Shown here: one piece after another, positions 43,801 through 56,427 of the stretch
How the letters are laid out: every line of letters begins with the position of its first letter
Position numbering within the stretch: position 1 is the first letter of the stretch
Origin: Phascolomyces articulosus
Taxonomy: Eukaryota; Mucoromycota; Mucoromycetes; Mucorales; Lichtheimiaceae
Assembly (NCBI GenBank): GCA_025677815.1
Contig: JAIXMP010000015.1
Span: 620,001-684,000 of the forward strand
Direction: 5' to 3'
DNA: 64,000 bases
Notes under the pieces: model-generated
What the model was told of the DNA's origin: nothing
Database searches by the model: none
Seen by the model: the letters and a program-made list of their open reading frames with translations, nothing else
Made by a program: the position numbers and the translations under genes

Positions 43801-44750
43801 AATGTCAAAAAGAAATAAAGAAAAATAGTAAAAAGATCATAGAACAAAGAATAAAAAAATATACATAATAGAAATTATACTCTCTCTCTCCCCTTTTCCC
43901 ACCTAAATTATTTGGAAGGTGGGTGGTGACAACAGTTTTTTTCAATCTGACTTTTTATATATAACAAAATTGGGTTACATAATTCAAACCATCGTACCAC
44001 CTATTTTCATATTAAAAAGACACCTCTTTTTTGTCCGTACGTTATTTTTTTTTTATTTCCCATATAAAAAAAAAAAAAACTCGTAACTCAAAAAAGTTGA
44101 AAAAAAAAGAAACGGCAGGCCGTTCGCACTTTATACTCCCTTTCTTCTCCTTTTGTCCATATATATATATTTCTTTTAAGGTACATCTCTCTCTCTCTTT
44201 TTTTTTTTTTTTTTCTTTTTTCAAGGGATTAGGGTTATATTATGAATGACCATCATCTGTCTTTTTTTTTTTTTTTTTGAGATCTTTATTTTAATGACAG
44301 CTCCTTATTTTTTTTTTCATTCTCCAAATAACTAAAAAAGCTTTCTCCCTCTTTCTTTTTCTTTTCTTTTCTTTCTTTTTTTACAGGTGAAATATATTAA
44401 AAAAAAGTGTTTCCAACAAACACATCCCTTAATTATTATTATTATTATTTTCCCAATTGGTTAAACACTTCAAGTTTTACATTAATAATTTTACACTAAA
44501 AAAAAACTAAAACCAAACCACAAAAACCCGCGCATGCGGCATCTCCTCTCGTTCCTTTTTTCTTTTCTTTAATTCTTTTTTTTTTTTCTTCGTCCTTTCT
44601 TTTCTCTTTCACTCTCTCTCTCTCTTTTTTTTTTTTTTTTTTTTTTTTTTCCAATTCCCTCCAATCCCCGGGATTATTATTAATATACAACAAAACCACC
44701 AACTCTATTTTTTTTATCAACCTTATTTCTATATATATATATTAAAAAAT
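40869..44750. other. Long gene-poor spacer upstream of the Ras-GAP gene
   Basis: Nearly 3.9 kb without a gene I can support. A locally GC-richer patch at about 42120-42310 has no long frame. The frame 43179-43370 contains a short hydrophobic, protein-like end but has no context. The last 600 bp are extremely pyrimidine-rich (see the entry at 44155). The size of the spacer may reflect a long promoter for the Ras-GAP. Confidence 0.5.
44155..44660 (+). promoter_or_regulatory. Polypyrimidine-rich leader region of the Ras-GAP gene
   Basis: The plus strand is dominated by C and T: CTCTCTCTCT and long T tracts at about 44190-44220, 44262-44278, 44340-44380 and 44570-44650. This is typical of CT-rich core promoters or leaders of highly regulated fungal genes. 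The start codon is at 44751. Transcription start not identifiable by eye. Confidence 0.5.
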
Positions 44751-47700
44751 ATGAGTGCTGATACAAAACTTATTTTAAGTCTGGTCAATCGAATCGCTGT
44801 CAGGGTAATATATCTTTCTCTCTCTCTCTCTCTCTCTCTCAAAAAACAAGACCGAAATGGTTTTGAACTCACTTAATATATATTAATTATTAGTTACCGA
44901 GTAATAATGGACGACAATTGGATAATTTGGAAAGCGATCCTCTCATTCAACAAACGTAAATTTAATTATCTCATTTTCCATATATTTCTAAAACGATTAT
45001 ATTTCGAGGGTTTTACTAAAAATCTATATATATATTTTATTTTTTACTTGATAAAAAAATGTGGGGGGGGGATTGTTTTCTAATATTTTTTAGAGGTAAG
45101 TTTATCGATTTTCAAACAAACAAAATATATATGAATGGGGAGTTGAAAAAAAAAACCTTAAAAATAATATAATATATATTCGTTTGTTTAGTGGCTGCCC
45201 TGATAGAATTATCCAAGTTTCGATTACCTACCATTGCAAGTACTTTGGTGACTGTATTGGAAAATATTTCAAAGGTAAAAATAAAAAAAAAATGGGGAAT
45301 GAATGGGGGATTCAATCAAGAAAAAAGAAGGAGGATGGTAATTAAAAAAAGGGAAATAACAGAAATGATCTCATATTTTTTTTTATAAAAAAAATAGTCA
45401 TCACCAATTGCAATATCTGACGAATTTATACCATACGATGTATTACAATCTCAATTATTTTTACTACGTATGTTATCAGCTTGTATGCAACATCATTGGC
45501 AATTTTATCGTCAATCACGAAAAACCATGTCCACCCATAGTTCAGAATCATTGGCTACACCTCAATCCCCTGTATCAACAATGAGTCGAGAAGGATCAAT
45601 GCATAGTGCCACCGAAACAATCCATTCCAGTCGTCATTCCATCAATAATAATAGCAACAATAATACGAATAACAATAACGGAAGCAACAATAGTACTTAT
45701 AGTAGTAATAGTAGTAATCATGATTTATTACCAGGAGAATTAGAAGATCCACCGCCTTTGGAAGATAATTTGGCCAAATATATTGTTGCCATCATGTCAC
45801 GATTTATGCATCAAATGGCAACAGCAGAAGAACGAGATGTAGGTACAGGTGTAGCCAATATTATGACACGTACAGAATATAATGTATCAAGTACAGCATC
45901 CGGTTCTACCGATATCATGTTGGATATTTACAAGGCTGCAAGTCGTGTTGTATTTTATGTCAGTGCAAGTAATTGGCCTATCATGTTTAGTAAAATCAAG
46001 GCAAGAATTCTGTATTTATCAACAACCATGGATGAAAATCCAGAAACGGCTGATATGCGATTATTGGAATGTTCTGCTTTAAATGCGAAACGATTAAGCA
46101 TGATTTTAACAGGTAAAAAATAAAATAAAATAGGTGGAATGAGAAAGGATGTATATGTGTTATATATATACAAGGATTAGTCATTGACACTTTTTTTTTG
46201 GTGATGGGGAATATATATATTAGAACTTTGCTCGACATTTATGCATTTAAAGAAATCAGCTCAATTATTTGTTGCAGTGACATTACGTCGAGCTATTTGG
46301 AATTGGATTGAAACTTATCCTTCTGAATTTATGCGATTATGTCATAGTCAAAAACGATTAGATGGTGGTCCCGAAATTTTATTTGATATTTGTAATTCAT
46401 TAGCAGATACAACACGTAAAAAGGCGGTTTTATGGCCATTGCAAACCATGTTATTGATTCTTTGTCCTGATGTATTACTTGCTTCTGCCTTGTCTGAAAG
46501 TAGAGGAGTACAAAACAAAAAGGTAAAAAAAAAGATTTTTGTGGGAGGAGGAAGGGAATGTTGGGTCAAAGTAAAAAAAAAAAAAGTACTTTTATGATTG
46601 TTTAAAAATCTAAATATATTGAGGTAAAAAAAAAAAACCATTAGACCATCTTCCTTAGCGCCTTGAAAAAATCATTAAAAGGGACTCGTATGGCGGAACT
46701 TGCTGCGATTTGTTACGTCGATATTTGTAAAGCAGCCACTTATGTCTCGAAATCGGATGTATCTGCTTTACGCCACATTGTACCCGACATTGAAAACGAA
46801 CTCAAGGAAAAATTATTTGATATTCAACGACCTTTGATTGCTGATAGTTTAATGGGAAATCTTGGTATTATCATTGATCATCGATGTCTCCTTGCTGATT
46901 GTTTGGTTGCCATGTTCCGATTAAATCCACGGGGTGTGATTCATAGTTTGTTCCCAACATGTTTGGAAGATCGTGCTCCAACGTTATTCAAAATGTCCTT
47001 GGTCAAAGCCTGTCTTGCCTTGGCAGGGGAAGAAAATCGATTACCTTGGAACCCTCCTGTGTCTGCCTTGTATGATTCGCTGTGCGGTCCTTTACGCAGA
47101 CTCTTTTTAGATTTTACGAGTCGTGATCCTGCTAAATCAGAAACCAGTAGTCAAACCACGACTCAATCAGGTCGTAAGACTATCATCAATCCTTCCATAG
47201 ATAAAAAAGCCAAACGTCTCGGTGATCAACGGAATTTGATTTGTACCGAACGGTGTGAACTTGTTTTAGATATATTACGTCTTTATCAGACAGATCCCAA
47301 GCTGGCCATCTTGGTAATGTATCTCTCTCTCTCTCTCTTTATGTTTAAAACTAACGAATAACAATAAATTTCCCCCTCAATCTTTATTTTGGTTATTTTT
47401 TTAGGGTGAAAACGAAGATCGTTATGAACAAAATGCATCCGTCATGGTTGCCATTACAAACTGTTTACGAGATCAGAGACCTATTGTTCGTGGTGCTGCT
47501 GCCGAATGTTTATCTAAACTTCATGCACCAGATTATATCATGGCATGGGGCTCTTCAAGTAGATTCATAGAGTCATTTTGGAAAATTTCATCCCAAGTCG
47601 TATTTACACTCGCTAAACAGCTGCTGGATACCAGAGAACGCGATGATGGCTTGAAGAAATTACTGGACTTGCTGGCCAGGATCCTAACTTTGAGAAATGA

Positions 47701-50700
47701 ATTTTTACGTTTACATCAAGTATGTTTCATAATTTTTTTTCCCACCTCCTTTCATCACTTTATATATAATTCATGTTTTATGAATGAAAAAAAAAATTCA
47801 TTATGAAAATATCCTTCAAAAAAAAACAATAATATTAGGATATTGCTATGCATGGATCAGATGTACGAGAACGATTACAAGCATCCATTGGATTAGAAGT
47901 CGCTTTACTAGTCCTTCTATGTTCTGCGGATCCCGATATATGTTCTGGTGCTATTGCCTGTTTTGGTCATATTTGTTTAGAAGCTCATATTACGGATAGT
48001 ACCGAAGATCCACAACAACAAGCCTTAACGATTGTCGACAATTTACCCGTGTATATTGAATTAACATCAAGCACCGGAATTATTGCGGGACGTAAATCAC
48101 AACAAAAACGAATTCGACGATTATTACGTATGATGTCTCATTATGCACCTGGTAATTTGGCAGCATGGGAAGAAGCATGGAAACGTTGGAAATACATGAC
48201 CCCTTCCATGATACGATCGTATGAAGAACCCAAGGAAGAAATTCCGGATTTGAATAGTAAAAAGAGTGCCCCTTGGCATGACAAGTTACGTAACAATGCC
48301 ATGCGTGCCAATAGTACAAATAGTAGTGGTCTTTCAAGTGCAACCCCATCTTCTTCTTCTACTATGGTCAGTACTACACGTATGGATGGTATTGATGATG
48401 ATCGATCTTCAGAATGGCAAAATTATGCTGGTTTCTTGGCTTCATTGGGTGGTGTCTGTTTAATGGCGGATTCATCTACAACTTCTCCTTCTTCACCTAC
48501 TTCTCCCGCCATACCCAAAAACAATATGGGTCGTCCAACAGCCGGTACCGCAAGTGGCACTACCGCATCCACTGCCGAATCCCCTTATCGACGTATTTCA
48601 GCCCCTACCGAATCCGCAGCGATGGTGGATAAATTTGTCATGGAAATGGTTGAATTATTAATCTGTGACAATGTAATTGTTCGAGAATGGGTACGAGAAA
48701 TCTTGGGTACCGATCTTTCCCCTACATTGTATCCTATCATGTTTCGTCATTTAGAAAACACCTTGGCGAAATGTTTTGGTGCCGATCACGATCCTATCTG
48801 TAGTCCACGTTATACTTTGTTTGTAGAACAAGCCATTTCCGTCCTTAAACTTGTTTTGGATCGTATGGATGATACAGTCGATAACTTATTCACGGTCGAT
48901 TTCAGTGGTTTAATCAGTCAATACGCACAATATTTAAACAAATTGGGAAGTAATCAACAATCCATGAAGATCAAAATCAAAATGTGTCAACTTTGTGAAG
49001 TTTTGATGTTGAGAAAAGATCGTATCACTTTACGTCAAGAATTTCGTTTACGGAACAAATTGTTGGAAATTATTGTGGAATGGACAAGTGATTTTGCTTT
49101 GAAACCTGAAAGTTCCCCTATGAATCATGAGGTTACCTCACAAACGGAAAAATTACAAAGGGATTTGGATTTGGCATGTTTAAAGACCATTGAGGTTTTG
49201 TTACATCAATTACCTTTGCAATCTTCCGAACCAGTTCATGAAACGGATTCCACTCAGGTCAAGAGTAGGATTTTTTATCGTTATTTTACATTCTTTTTGA
49301 AATTGTTGAATCGATGTAGAATTTCTGAAATCGAATCGAATCCTACGAATTTGCCTAGACAGGAAATTATGTTGGTCAATAAGGTTTGTTTGTTTTTTTT
49401 TTTTTGACAAGTGTGGGGAAAAAAATGTGACAAAAGACACATGATGTTCAATGTTTATATATATATACATATATATAGAACAAGGAAAGTGCTACTGCAT
49501 TAGCCCCACTCAAGAATTATACCATTTTAGCCTTGTCCAATTTATTGAGTGCCAATGTGGATGCAGGTCTTAAATATTCACTTTCCATGGGTTATCATGA
49601 AGATACACGAACACGAACAGCATTTATGCAAGTGTTGACCAATATTTTAAATCAAGGCACAGAGTTTGAAACTTTGGCTGAAACTGTCATGACGGATCGA
49701 TATGAAAAATTGGTTGATGTAAGTTATTAAAAAAAAAAGTAAGAGTGTTGCGTTTGTATATTCAATAGAATGGATATTGACAAAAAAAAATTAAAATGAT
49801 AGATGCTTGTGGAATTTGATTTAAATATTGCATTATCATTATGTGATGTGGCACCTTCTTCCGATATTGATGAAGTCGCCAATGTACTTCTTGCATGTTT
49901 TGCTTCTCGTAACAAGACACTTGTTTTACTTGAAGCTGTGATTGAAAAAGAAGTGAATAATACGAGTAAGTAGTAGTAGTAGTAGTTGGAAGAGGAAGAT
50001 CTATTGAATATAGAGGGAAAGTTGGTTTGATAATCCATATATAAAAAAACATATATCACTAAACGAATTATTAAAAATTATTATTAGCGAGTGAGACGGA
50101 TTTGTTCCGTAAAACCAGTATTGGTACCCGATTACTATCCGTATTTGCCAAAAACTATGGTGCCGATTATGTCCGATCCACCTTACAACCCGTCCTTCAA
50201 AAACTAGCAGAAAAACCAGCGGAAGAAAAGACCTTTGAATTGGATCCTTCCAAGGCAGGCCCAGGGGAAGATGTCAACAAGAACAAGCAAAATGTAGTCA
50301 GTGCCACCGAACTCTTTTTGAACGCGATTTGTGCCTCTGCCAATGAAGCCCCTCGTATATTCCGTGAAGTATGCCAATGTATTCTTAATTCCGTGTTGAA
50401 ACGTTTCCCTGAAGCCATGCATACAGCATTAGGTGCTTTTGTGTTTTTACGTTTCTTCTGTCCCGCTATTGTGGCACCTGAATCCGAAGGCCTTGTCAAA
50501 AACAGTGTCTCAGTATCACGAGAAATGCGTCGTGGTCATCTAATTGTTACCAAAGTCATTCAAAATTTAGCCAACAATGTATTATTTGGTGCCAAGGAAA
50601 CGTATATGATTGTCCTCAATGATTTCTTGACGAGCAATATTTATAAAGTCACCAGCTTTTTACGTGAAATTTCCAAAGTCCCTGCCCTTGGTTCATCGAC

Positions 50701-53700
50701 GACTTCTTCCAACCCAACCCATGGAAATGGAACATTGAGTGCCACCAGCAGTGTTGAAGACATTGCCTGTACCAACGATTTGCGACATATGGATGACAAG
50801 GATTATGCTTTATTACATCGTGTCTTGGCCGATAATATGGAACGTATTTCACGTGATTTGGCTACACGACGACTTCGTCATTTGAATGATCAAGATTCTG
50901 TGGCAGCTTGGAAACGATCGTTTGATAAATTTGCCAATTTGTTGGCTCAATTGGGTCGTCCACCAGAAATCCCTAAACAAGAATTCAGTGGCATGCGTAG
51001 TTATAAATTTGCTGCGGCAAATCAATTATATGCTGAATTTATGCGTCGTAATGGTCATCGTAGTATTGAAAGTATTGGATCCAAGAATATCTTTTATGAA
51101 GCAGGCACTTCCAAGGCTGGTCGTCCCGTCTTTTATTTTATTTTGCGAAATGTAGTGGCGGATAGTATTGATTTTGAATTGTTGATTTATTTTATTCTTC
51201 AGGTATGTTGTTTTTTTTGGGGGGGAGAAAATTGGAATGAAGGAAACAAAAATTAACACATACAATTGAATATATGATAGACATTGGAAAGAGTCGCCAA
51301 TAAGTCATGTGAATTGGTATTGGATTTAACCCAATTTGGTCCCTCCAACGAAATTCCAAGTCAATGGATCAGTCAATTATTACAATTATTACCATTTGAC
51401 ATGTACGACAATGTTGCCATGATTCATGTCTACAATCCCAACTCGTTCCTTCGCAAATACATTAAAAAATTACCCCGACCTGTCACTCACAAGATCACCA
51501 AACGTATCTCATTTGCCGTCACTTTGGTAGAATTACAAGAACATATTCATGCTTCTGAAATTCGACTTCCCAAATCCACCGCAGGATTAGAAACCGAACC
51601 TAGTGCAGTATTTTTCCCAGTCAATCGAATCTCTCAATTCAAAGCCCAAGTGCCCGTCACTGTCAAAGTAGGTGCCGAATACGTTCAAGTGATGACGGTA
51701 CGAAAACTTGAATTATTATACAACATCAGTGCTGTGACCAACGATGTATTTCATGTTTCTGAAATCGAAGATATCACTTTGGGAGCTCAACATGCTCGAG
51801 ATGAAAGTTCCAATGAATTCAGTTTCAAATACAACAAGGGTAAATCGCAAATCACTTTTTCGTCGCCTAAACGAGATACCTTGGCAGGTGCCATTCGTCA
51901 TTCGAAACGTCGTCATGAAATGTCCAAACCAACCAATTTATCGGAACGTACCATTCGTCCCAACGATGTCCCTGGTCGTTTATTGAACATGGCCTTGTTG
52001 AATATTGGTAGTGATGATCCTAACCTCAGATTGGCCGCTTACAATTTATTGTACTCGCTCAGTATGACGTTCAACTTTGATGTCGGGAAACAATTGTTAG
52101 ATGCCAAAGATTTATGTTTGCCTGCCAATAGTAGCTCTTTTATTGTCAATATCAGTGAAAAGTTGGCTGCTACAGAACAAGGATTTACATTGGAATTCTT
52201 GAGTGAATGCTTTGTTGGTTTTAACAAGTCAAGTGAACCTTTACGCTATTTGTGTTTGGATTATATGACTCCTTGGTTACCGAATTTGGCTCTGTTTTGT
52301 CGTGGATCACCAGATGATGTGGCAAAGACAAAAGAAGTATTAAGGTTATTGATTGATCTTACGGTAGCACGAACAGATGTAAGTAATCATTGGTGATGTC
52401 GGATTTATGGATTATTATTTTTTTTGTTAGATTGGAGAAACCGGGGGGGGGGGGTTATATAAAATAGAATGATTTGGGAAAACTCATTATTGGTTTGAAA
52501 TATATTTATAAAAACTATAGATGTACAAATTGGTTCAAGCCAAGATTTGGAAAACGATTGGCAAAGTGGATGATATTTTGAACATTGTATTGGATTCATT
52601 CATTTTGTTTTCCAACCAACATGGTGTTGGATCAACTCAAGCCGAAGCCATGGCTGATACATTTGTCACTTTATCCAACGTAGCAGTCCGTGGTAAAGTG
52701 ATTTCTCGATTACGCAAGGTGCTTCAAAAGACATCCTTCAAACCCACACGTATGTTGACAGACCATCCCACATGGACCGAAATTGCTGTCTTGATTCGAT
52801 TCATTCTCATGTTATCCTTCAATAATCGAGGTCCTGTCAAGAGTTATATTCCAGAAATCTTCCACGTTGTCTCTCTCGTAGTGGGTGTGGGTTCAACAAT
52901 GATGCGTGCTTCTGTACATGGATTAGTCGTCAACATGATTCAATCTTTATGTACTTCTATGCCATTGACTGAAACCAATGTCAAGAAACTTCAATTGGTC
53001 TTGACAGAATTATCTGATTCCAAAGCACGATTATTGTTTGGTTTACTTAAACCTCATGCCAATGCTTTTACCATCAACAATGAAACATTGACGGATATTA
53101 CAGAACCTATTCAATTGGCCTCTCTCGAAACCATTGTGAATCAATTATTAGAAGTATTACATTGTGGTGCCCCCTCCATTGATGTGGCCAACGCATGGCG
53201 TGCCCGATGGATGAGTTTGGTAGCAAGTACCGCATTCCAATTTAATCCTGCTATTCAGCCTCGTGCCTTTGTTGTCTTGGGTTGTTTGGGTCGTGAAGAA
53301 ATTGATGATGATTTATTATATCAAATCTTGGTTGCACTTCGTGGTGCTTTGTCTATCTTTAACGAATCCGATCCCAACTTGGTACTTAGTATCATGATGT
53401 GTTTGAAGAATATTGTGGAAAGTTTACCAGGTGATTCACGTTATCTTTTGCAATTGTTCTGGGTCGCTGTGGCACTTGTTCAAGTCAACCATAGTCCTAT
53501 CTTTGTCATGGCCATTGATTTATTACAAGCCGTCTTACGTGCCTTGGATGCCAGTGAATTCTTTGTTGGTGATACTGTTGCAGATGTCTTATTAGCTGCT
53601 CGCGAACCCATGTCCGATGTCTCTCGTCAATTGGATCGATTATGTGGTGTCAACTTTGAAAGTCACTTTTCATTTGCCCTTGCCGCCACATTCATGAAAG

Positions 53701-54413
53701 GATTACGCCACAGTAATGCCAAAGATATGATCTACACAGGCCTTACTACATTTTTGGACATTGAATGCAAACAAACTCCAACAGGCAGTGGTGAAGATGT
53801 GATTGAATCGCGCACTCTCGGTTATGTGGCAGGTCTCTTACCGATTGCAGCCAAAAACGAAGCACTCAAAGAACTTTTACGTATTGCTGGATTGGATGGG
53901 ATATATGATGATGAAATGGATGCCATGTTTTTTGATCCCAAACATACCGGTGGTCATAGCAAAGCTGCCAGTTCAAGTTTCTACTATGGTATCTTTGATC
54001 GTTTAGATATACCCGACAATACCACTGCGCTCCTATTGATTTCTCTTCTTGCCACCCAACTCAATTCTGCCGACAATGAATCAGAACGTTTGTTCATTTA
54101 TGGATTATTAGCTGAAGCTGCTGTAGCCATGCCAGAAGTCTTTGCTTTGGTCTATGATACATTGTTACCCAAAATGAATCAAATTGTCATGAGTAGTACC
54201 ACACAACCTATTATTGAATCGGTCAAATCTATTTTGGTCACGGCTTGTTCGGATCCTGTCTTTGGTGATTCCAAGAATCGTCGTAGTCAAAAAATGTTGT
54301 TGGAAGAATTAGGGTTCACGGCTTTGGGTGATCCTACCTTTGGTGCGGCGTCTACAAATGTTTTACAAAATGCAAAATTGGCTAGTGAAATTGTGGAAAA
54401 AATTATTGCATAA
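44751..54413 (+). CDS. IRA/neurofibromin-type Ras GTPase-activating protein
   Basis: Negative regulator of Ras: stimulates GTP hydrolysis. Fourteen exons: 44751-44804, 44894-44955, 45094-45095, 45192-45274, 45398-46112, 46224-46522, 46645-47313, 47405-47719, 47839-49383, 49479-49718, 49803-49965, 50088-51202, 51281-52378 and 52521-54413. The sum is 8253 nt, 2750 residues, as expected for IRA/NF1. The third exon is only AG; without it the frame breaks. The Ras-GAP domain is at roughly 1280-1620: TDLFRKTS carries the probable arginine finger (Arg1390), and FLRFFCPAIVAPES is the conserved FLR..PA signature. The Sec14-like plus PH-like module follows (about 1710-1990): GRPVFYFILRNVV, KSCELVLDLTQFGP, MIHVYNPNSFLRKYIKKL. 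An Asn/Ser-rich insert lies near residues 130-150. The rest is helical HEAT-like sequence as in neurofibromin. The gene stands alone. Confidence 0.96.
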
Positions 54414-54781
54414 ATTTTTTTTTTCTTTCTCTTCCCCATCCATCCATCTCTCTCTCTTCTTTCCTCTCTTTTTATATATTATATACACAACTCACACCAC
54501 ACATCACATAAAACCTCGTTTATCTACTTCTATCAAACTTTTTCGCATTCCTGCGTACCCCTCACCACCTTACTTATTTTTTATTATTCCATATTTTTTT
54601 TTCTTTTATTAAAAACTTGTATTTTTTTCCTTATTTTTTTTCTTCTTTTCTGTAAGTAATAAAACTCTCATCATCATCCAAACACCTATTTTTTTTCCCT
54701 CCCTCCCCTTTCTCTTTAATATAGGGACGGCCAAGTAGAAATGTTTTTTTTTTAAAAAAAATAAATCTTATTTATTTATAT

Positions 54782-54822
<41 letters not shown>

Positions 54823-54843
54823 TTCAATTTCATTGAATCATTT
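54414..54843. other. Convergent 3' region between Ras-GAP and Hsp20 genes
   Basis: Pyrimidine-rich on the plus strand, ending in a long (TA)n run at 54786-54818 just beyond the Hsp20 stop codon. Both transcripts must terminate in these 430 bp. Confidence 0.5.
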
Positions 54844-55296
54844 TTAATCAACTGTGATCTTTTGAGCTTCGGTGTTCTCTGATTTAGATGATTTGGGCAT
54901 TTCAAGATCCAATACACCATCCTTAAAACTAGCTTTGATTTGACTCTTGTCCACGTTTTCTGGTACAGGCACAGAGCGTGAGAAACGACCATAACGACGT
55001 TCAGAATAACAAACATTTTCATTTTCATATTCATTGGAAGCCTTGCTTTCACCACTAAATGTTAACCTATCACCATGGACATCGACATGGATATCTTCCT
55101 TTTTCATTCCAGGTAATTCGGCATGGATATTGAATGCTTGGTCGTTTTCAGTGACATCAAAGGCAGGTGAAATACCGGTATCGAAACGTTCGGCCAAGGA
55201 ACGAGCACGAGGGGAGGAATCAAAGAATCGTTCAAACAGGTTGTTCATGCGACGTTCAATGTTGCCGCTATCGGAACCCCAGTTAATCATGGACAT
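54844..55296 (-). CDS. Small heat-shock protein (Hsp20 / alpha-crystallin family)
   Basis: ATP-independent chaperone that holds unfolding proteins. A single exon of 150 residues starting MSMINWGSDSG. The alpha-crystallin domain spans about residues 45-140: PAFDVTENDQAFNIHAELPG, KKEDIHVDVHGDRLTFSGE, then ERRYGRFSRSVPVPENVD and the signature ASFKDGVLDLEMPK (GVL motif). The short C-terminal tail ends in QKITVD, with the usual I-x-V anchoring motif. The N-terminal arm has FERFFDSSPRARS. Length is normal for class I type small Hsps. A candidate heat-shock element lies about 245 bp upstream. The only intronless conserved gene among its neighbours, as expected for a rapidly induced gene. Confidence 0.95.
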   Translation of the reverse strand: MSMINWGSDSGNIERRMNNLFERFFDSSPRARSLAERFDTGISPAFDVTENDQAFNIHAELPGMKKEDIHVDVHGDRLTFSGESKASNEYENENVCYSERRYGRFSRSVPVPENVDKSQIKASFKDGVLDLEMPKSSKSENTEAQKITVD

Positions 55297-55540
55297 TTTA
55301 GATATTGTTATGAATGGAAGATAATAATAAATGTGTTATAAAAAAAATAAAAAGAAAAATAAATTGATGATAAAGATTCGTCACACTCTCACTCCTTTTT
55401 ATATCTTTTTTTTTTCTTCTAAAATCGACATGGGTACTTTTTTTTTAAAAAAAAATGAATTATAAAGCTTAGGGTGATACGCATATTTTTCATCATTATG
55501 CATTTCAATATTATGCAGCAAAGGTAAAAAATAATGTCAT

Positions 55541-55548
55541 TTCCCGAA
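55541..55548 (-). promoter_or_regulatory. Candidate heat-shock element
   Basis: TTCCCGAA, two inverted TTC/GAA units with the correct 2-bp spacing, about 245 bp upstream of the Hsp20 start codon. The third unit expected on one side is imperfect (TGT instead of TTC). A two-unit element occurs often by chance, so this is weak evidence. Confidence 0.3.
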
Positions 55549-56427
55549 TCTGTGGACTTCTAGTGTATTTTCGGCATATGGATACTACATCATTTTTCTG
55601 TCATTGATTTATTACTCTATTCCTTTTTTGTATATTTTCTTTCATTATTACATCAGCTCAATCATTTACTTGTAACAATCCAAATCAAACATTGCAGTTA
55701 TTAGTTATGTCATAAAAACATAATGGAAAAACTTTACAAATAATAGGATAGTGTTATCGCATAGAAATCAATGGATCATGAAGGAATCTTTCTATTATTA
55801 TTATATATTTATTAATTAGAAAGCTATTATTCACATGATGGTCATAACACTTTACTCAATAATGCATCGTATGTATTAAAATACTAAAAAAGAAAAGAAA
55901 AAAAGGTCATCTTTTTGTAATGTTTTGGTATATTTATTAAGAACAAAATTTTTTAGCTAGATACGACAACATTATTATTGACTTGGCATAACGTTTGAGT
56001 TATCAAACGTGAGACAAAACTAATCATCGGATACATCAATTGACTAATACAGGGGTCTATATCTATAGAAAATTTTTGGTAGCTTCATAATATTTGTATG
56101 TCTGTGTGTTAATTAAAATACTACGCATTATCACTGATGTTGTGTCTTGATTAATGGTAGGATCAGTGTTTAGCGTATAAATTTTCTACAATATTTTATA
56201 CTAATGGTTTCGAGGGTGCTTTGGTACCTGGCGTTAATATCAAACTTCAAACCTTTTCCATTTAAAAATTACGTATCAGATAGCCCATATAGGTTACTCA
56301 TTGAAAGTGTAAGATTATTTATATATAATAAAAGTTAAAAAAGTAAAAAAAAAAAAGAGAGCAGAAGGGCAGGCATAAAATCGATAATCATAAAACCCAA
56401 CATGACTTAAAAAAAGACTGTACAACA
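55549..56427. other. Spacer between Hsp20 and F-box genes
   Basis: AT-rich, no gene seen. One small hairpin, ACGTTTGA-GTTA-TCAAACGT, lies at 55991-56010. The right part should hold the F-box gene promoter. Confidence 0.5.

Noticed and set aside
55034..55324. 96-codon plus-strand frame across the Hsp20 gene
   Set aside because: Antisense shadow of a highly conserved chaperone gene.
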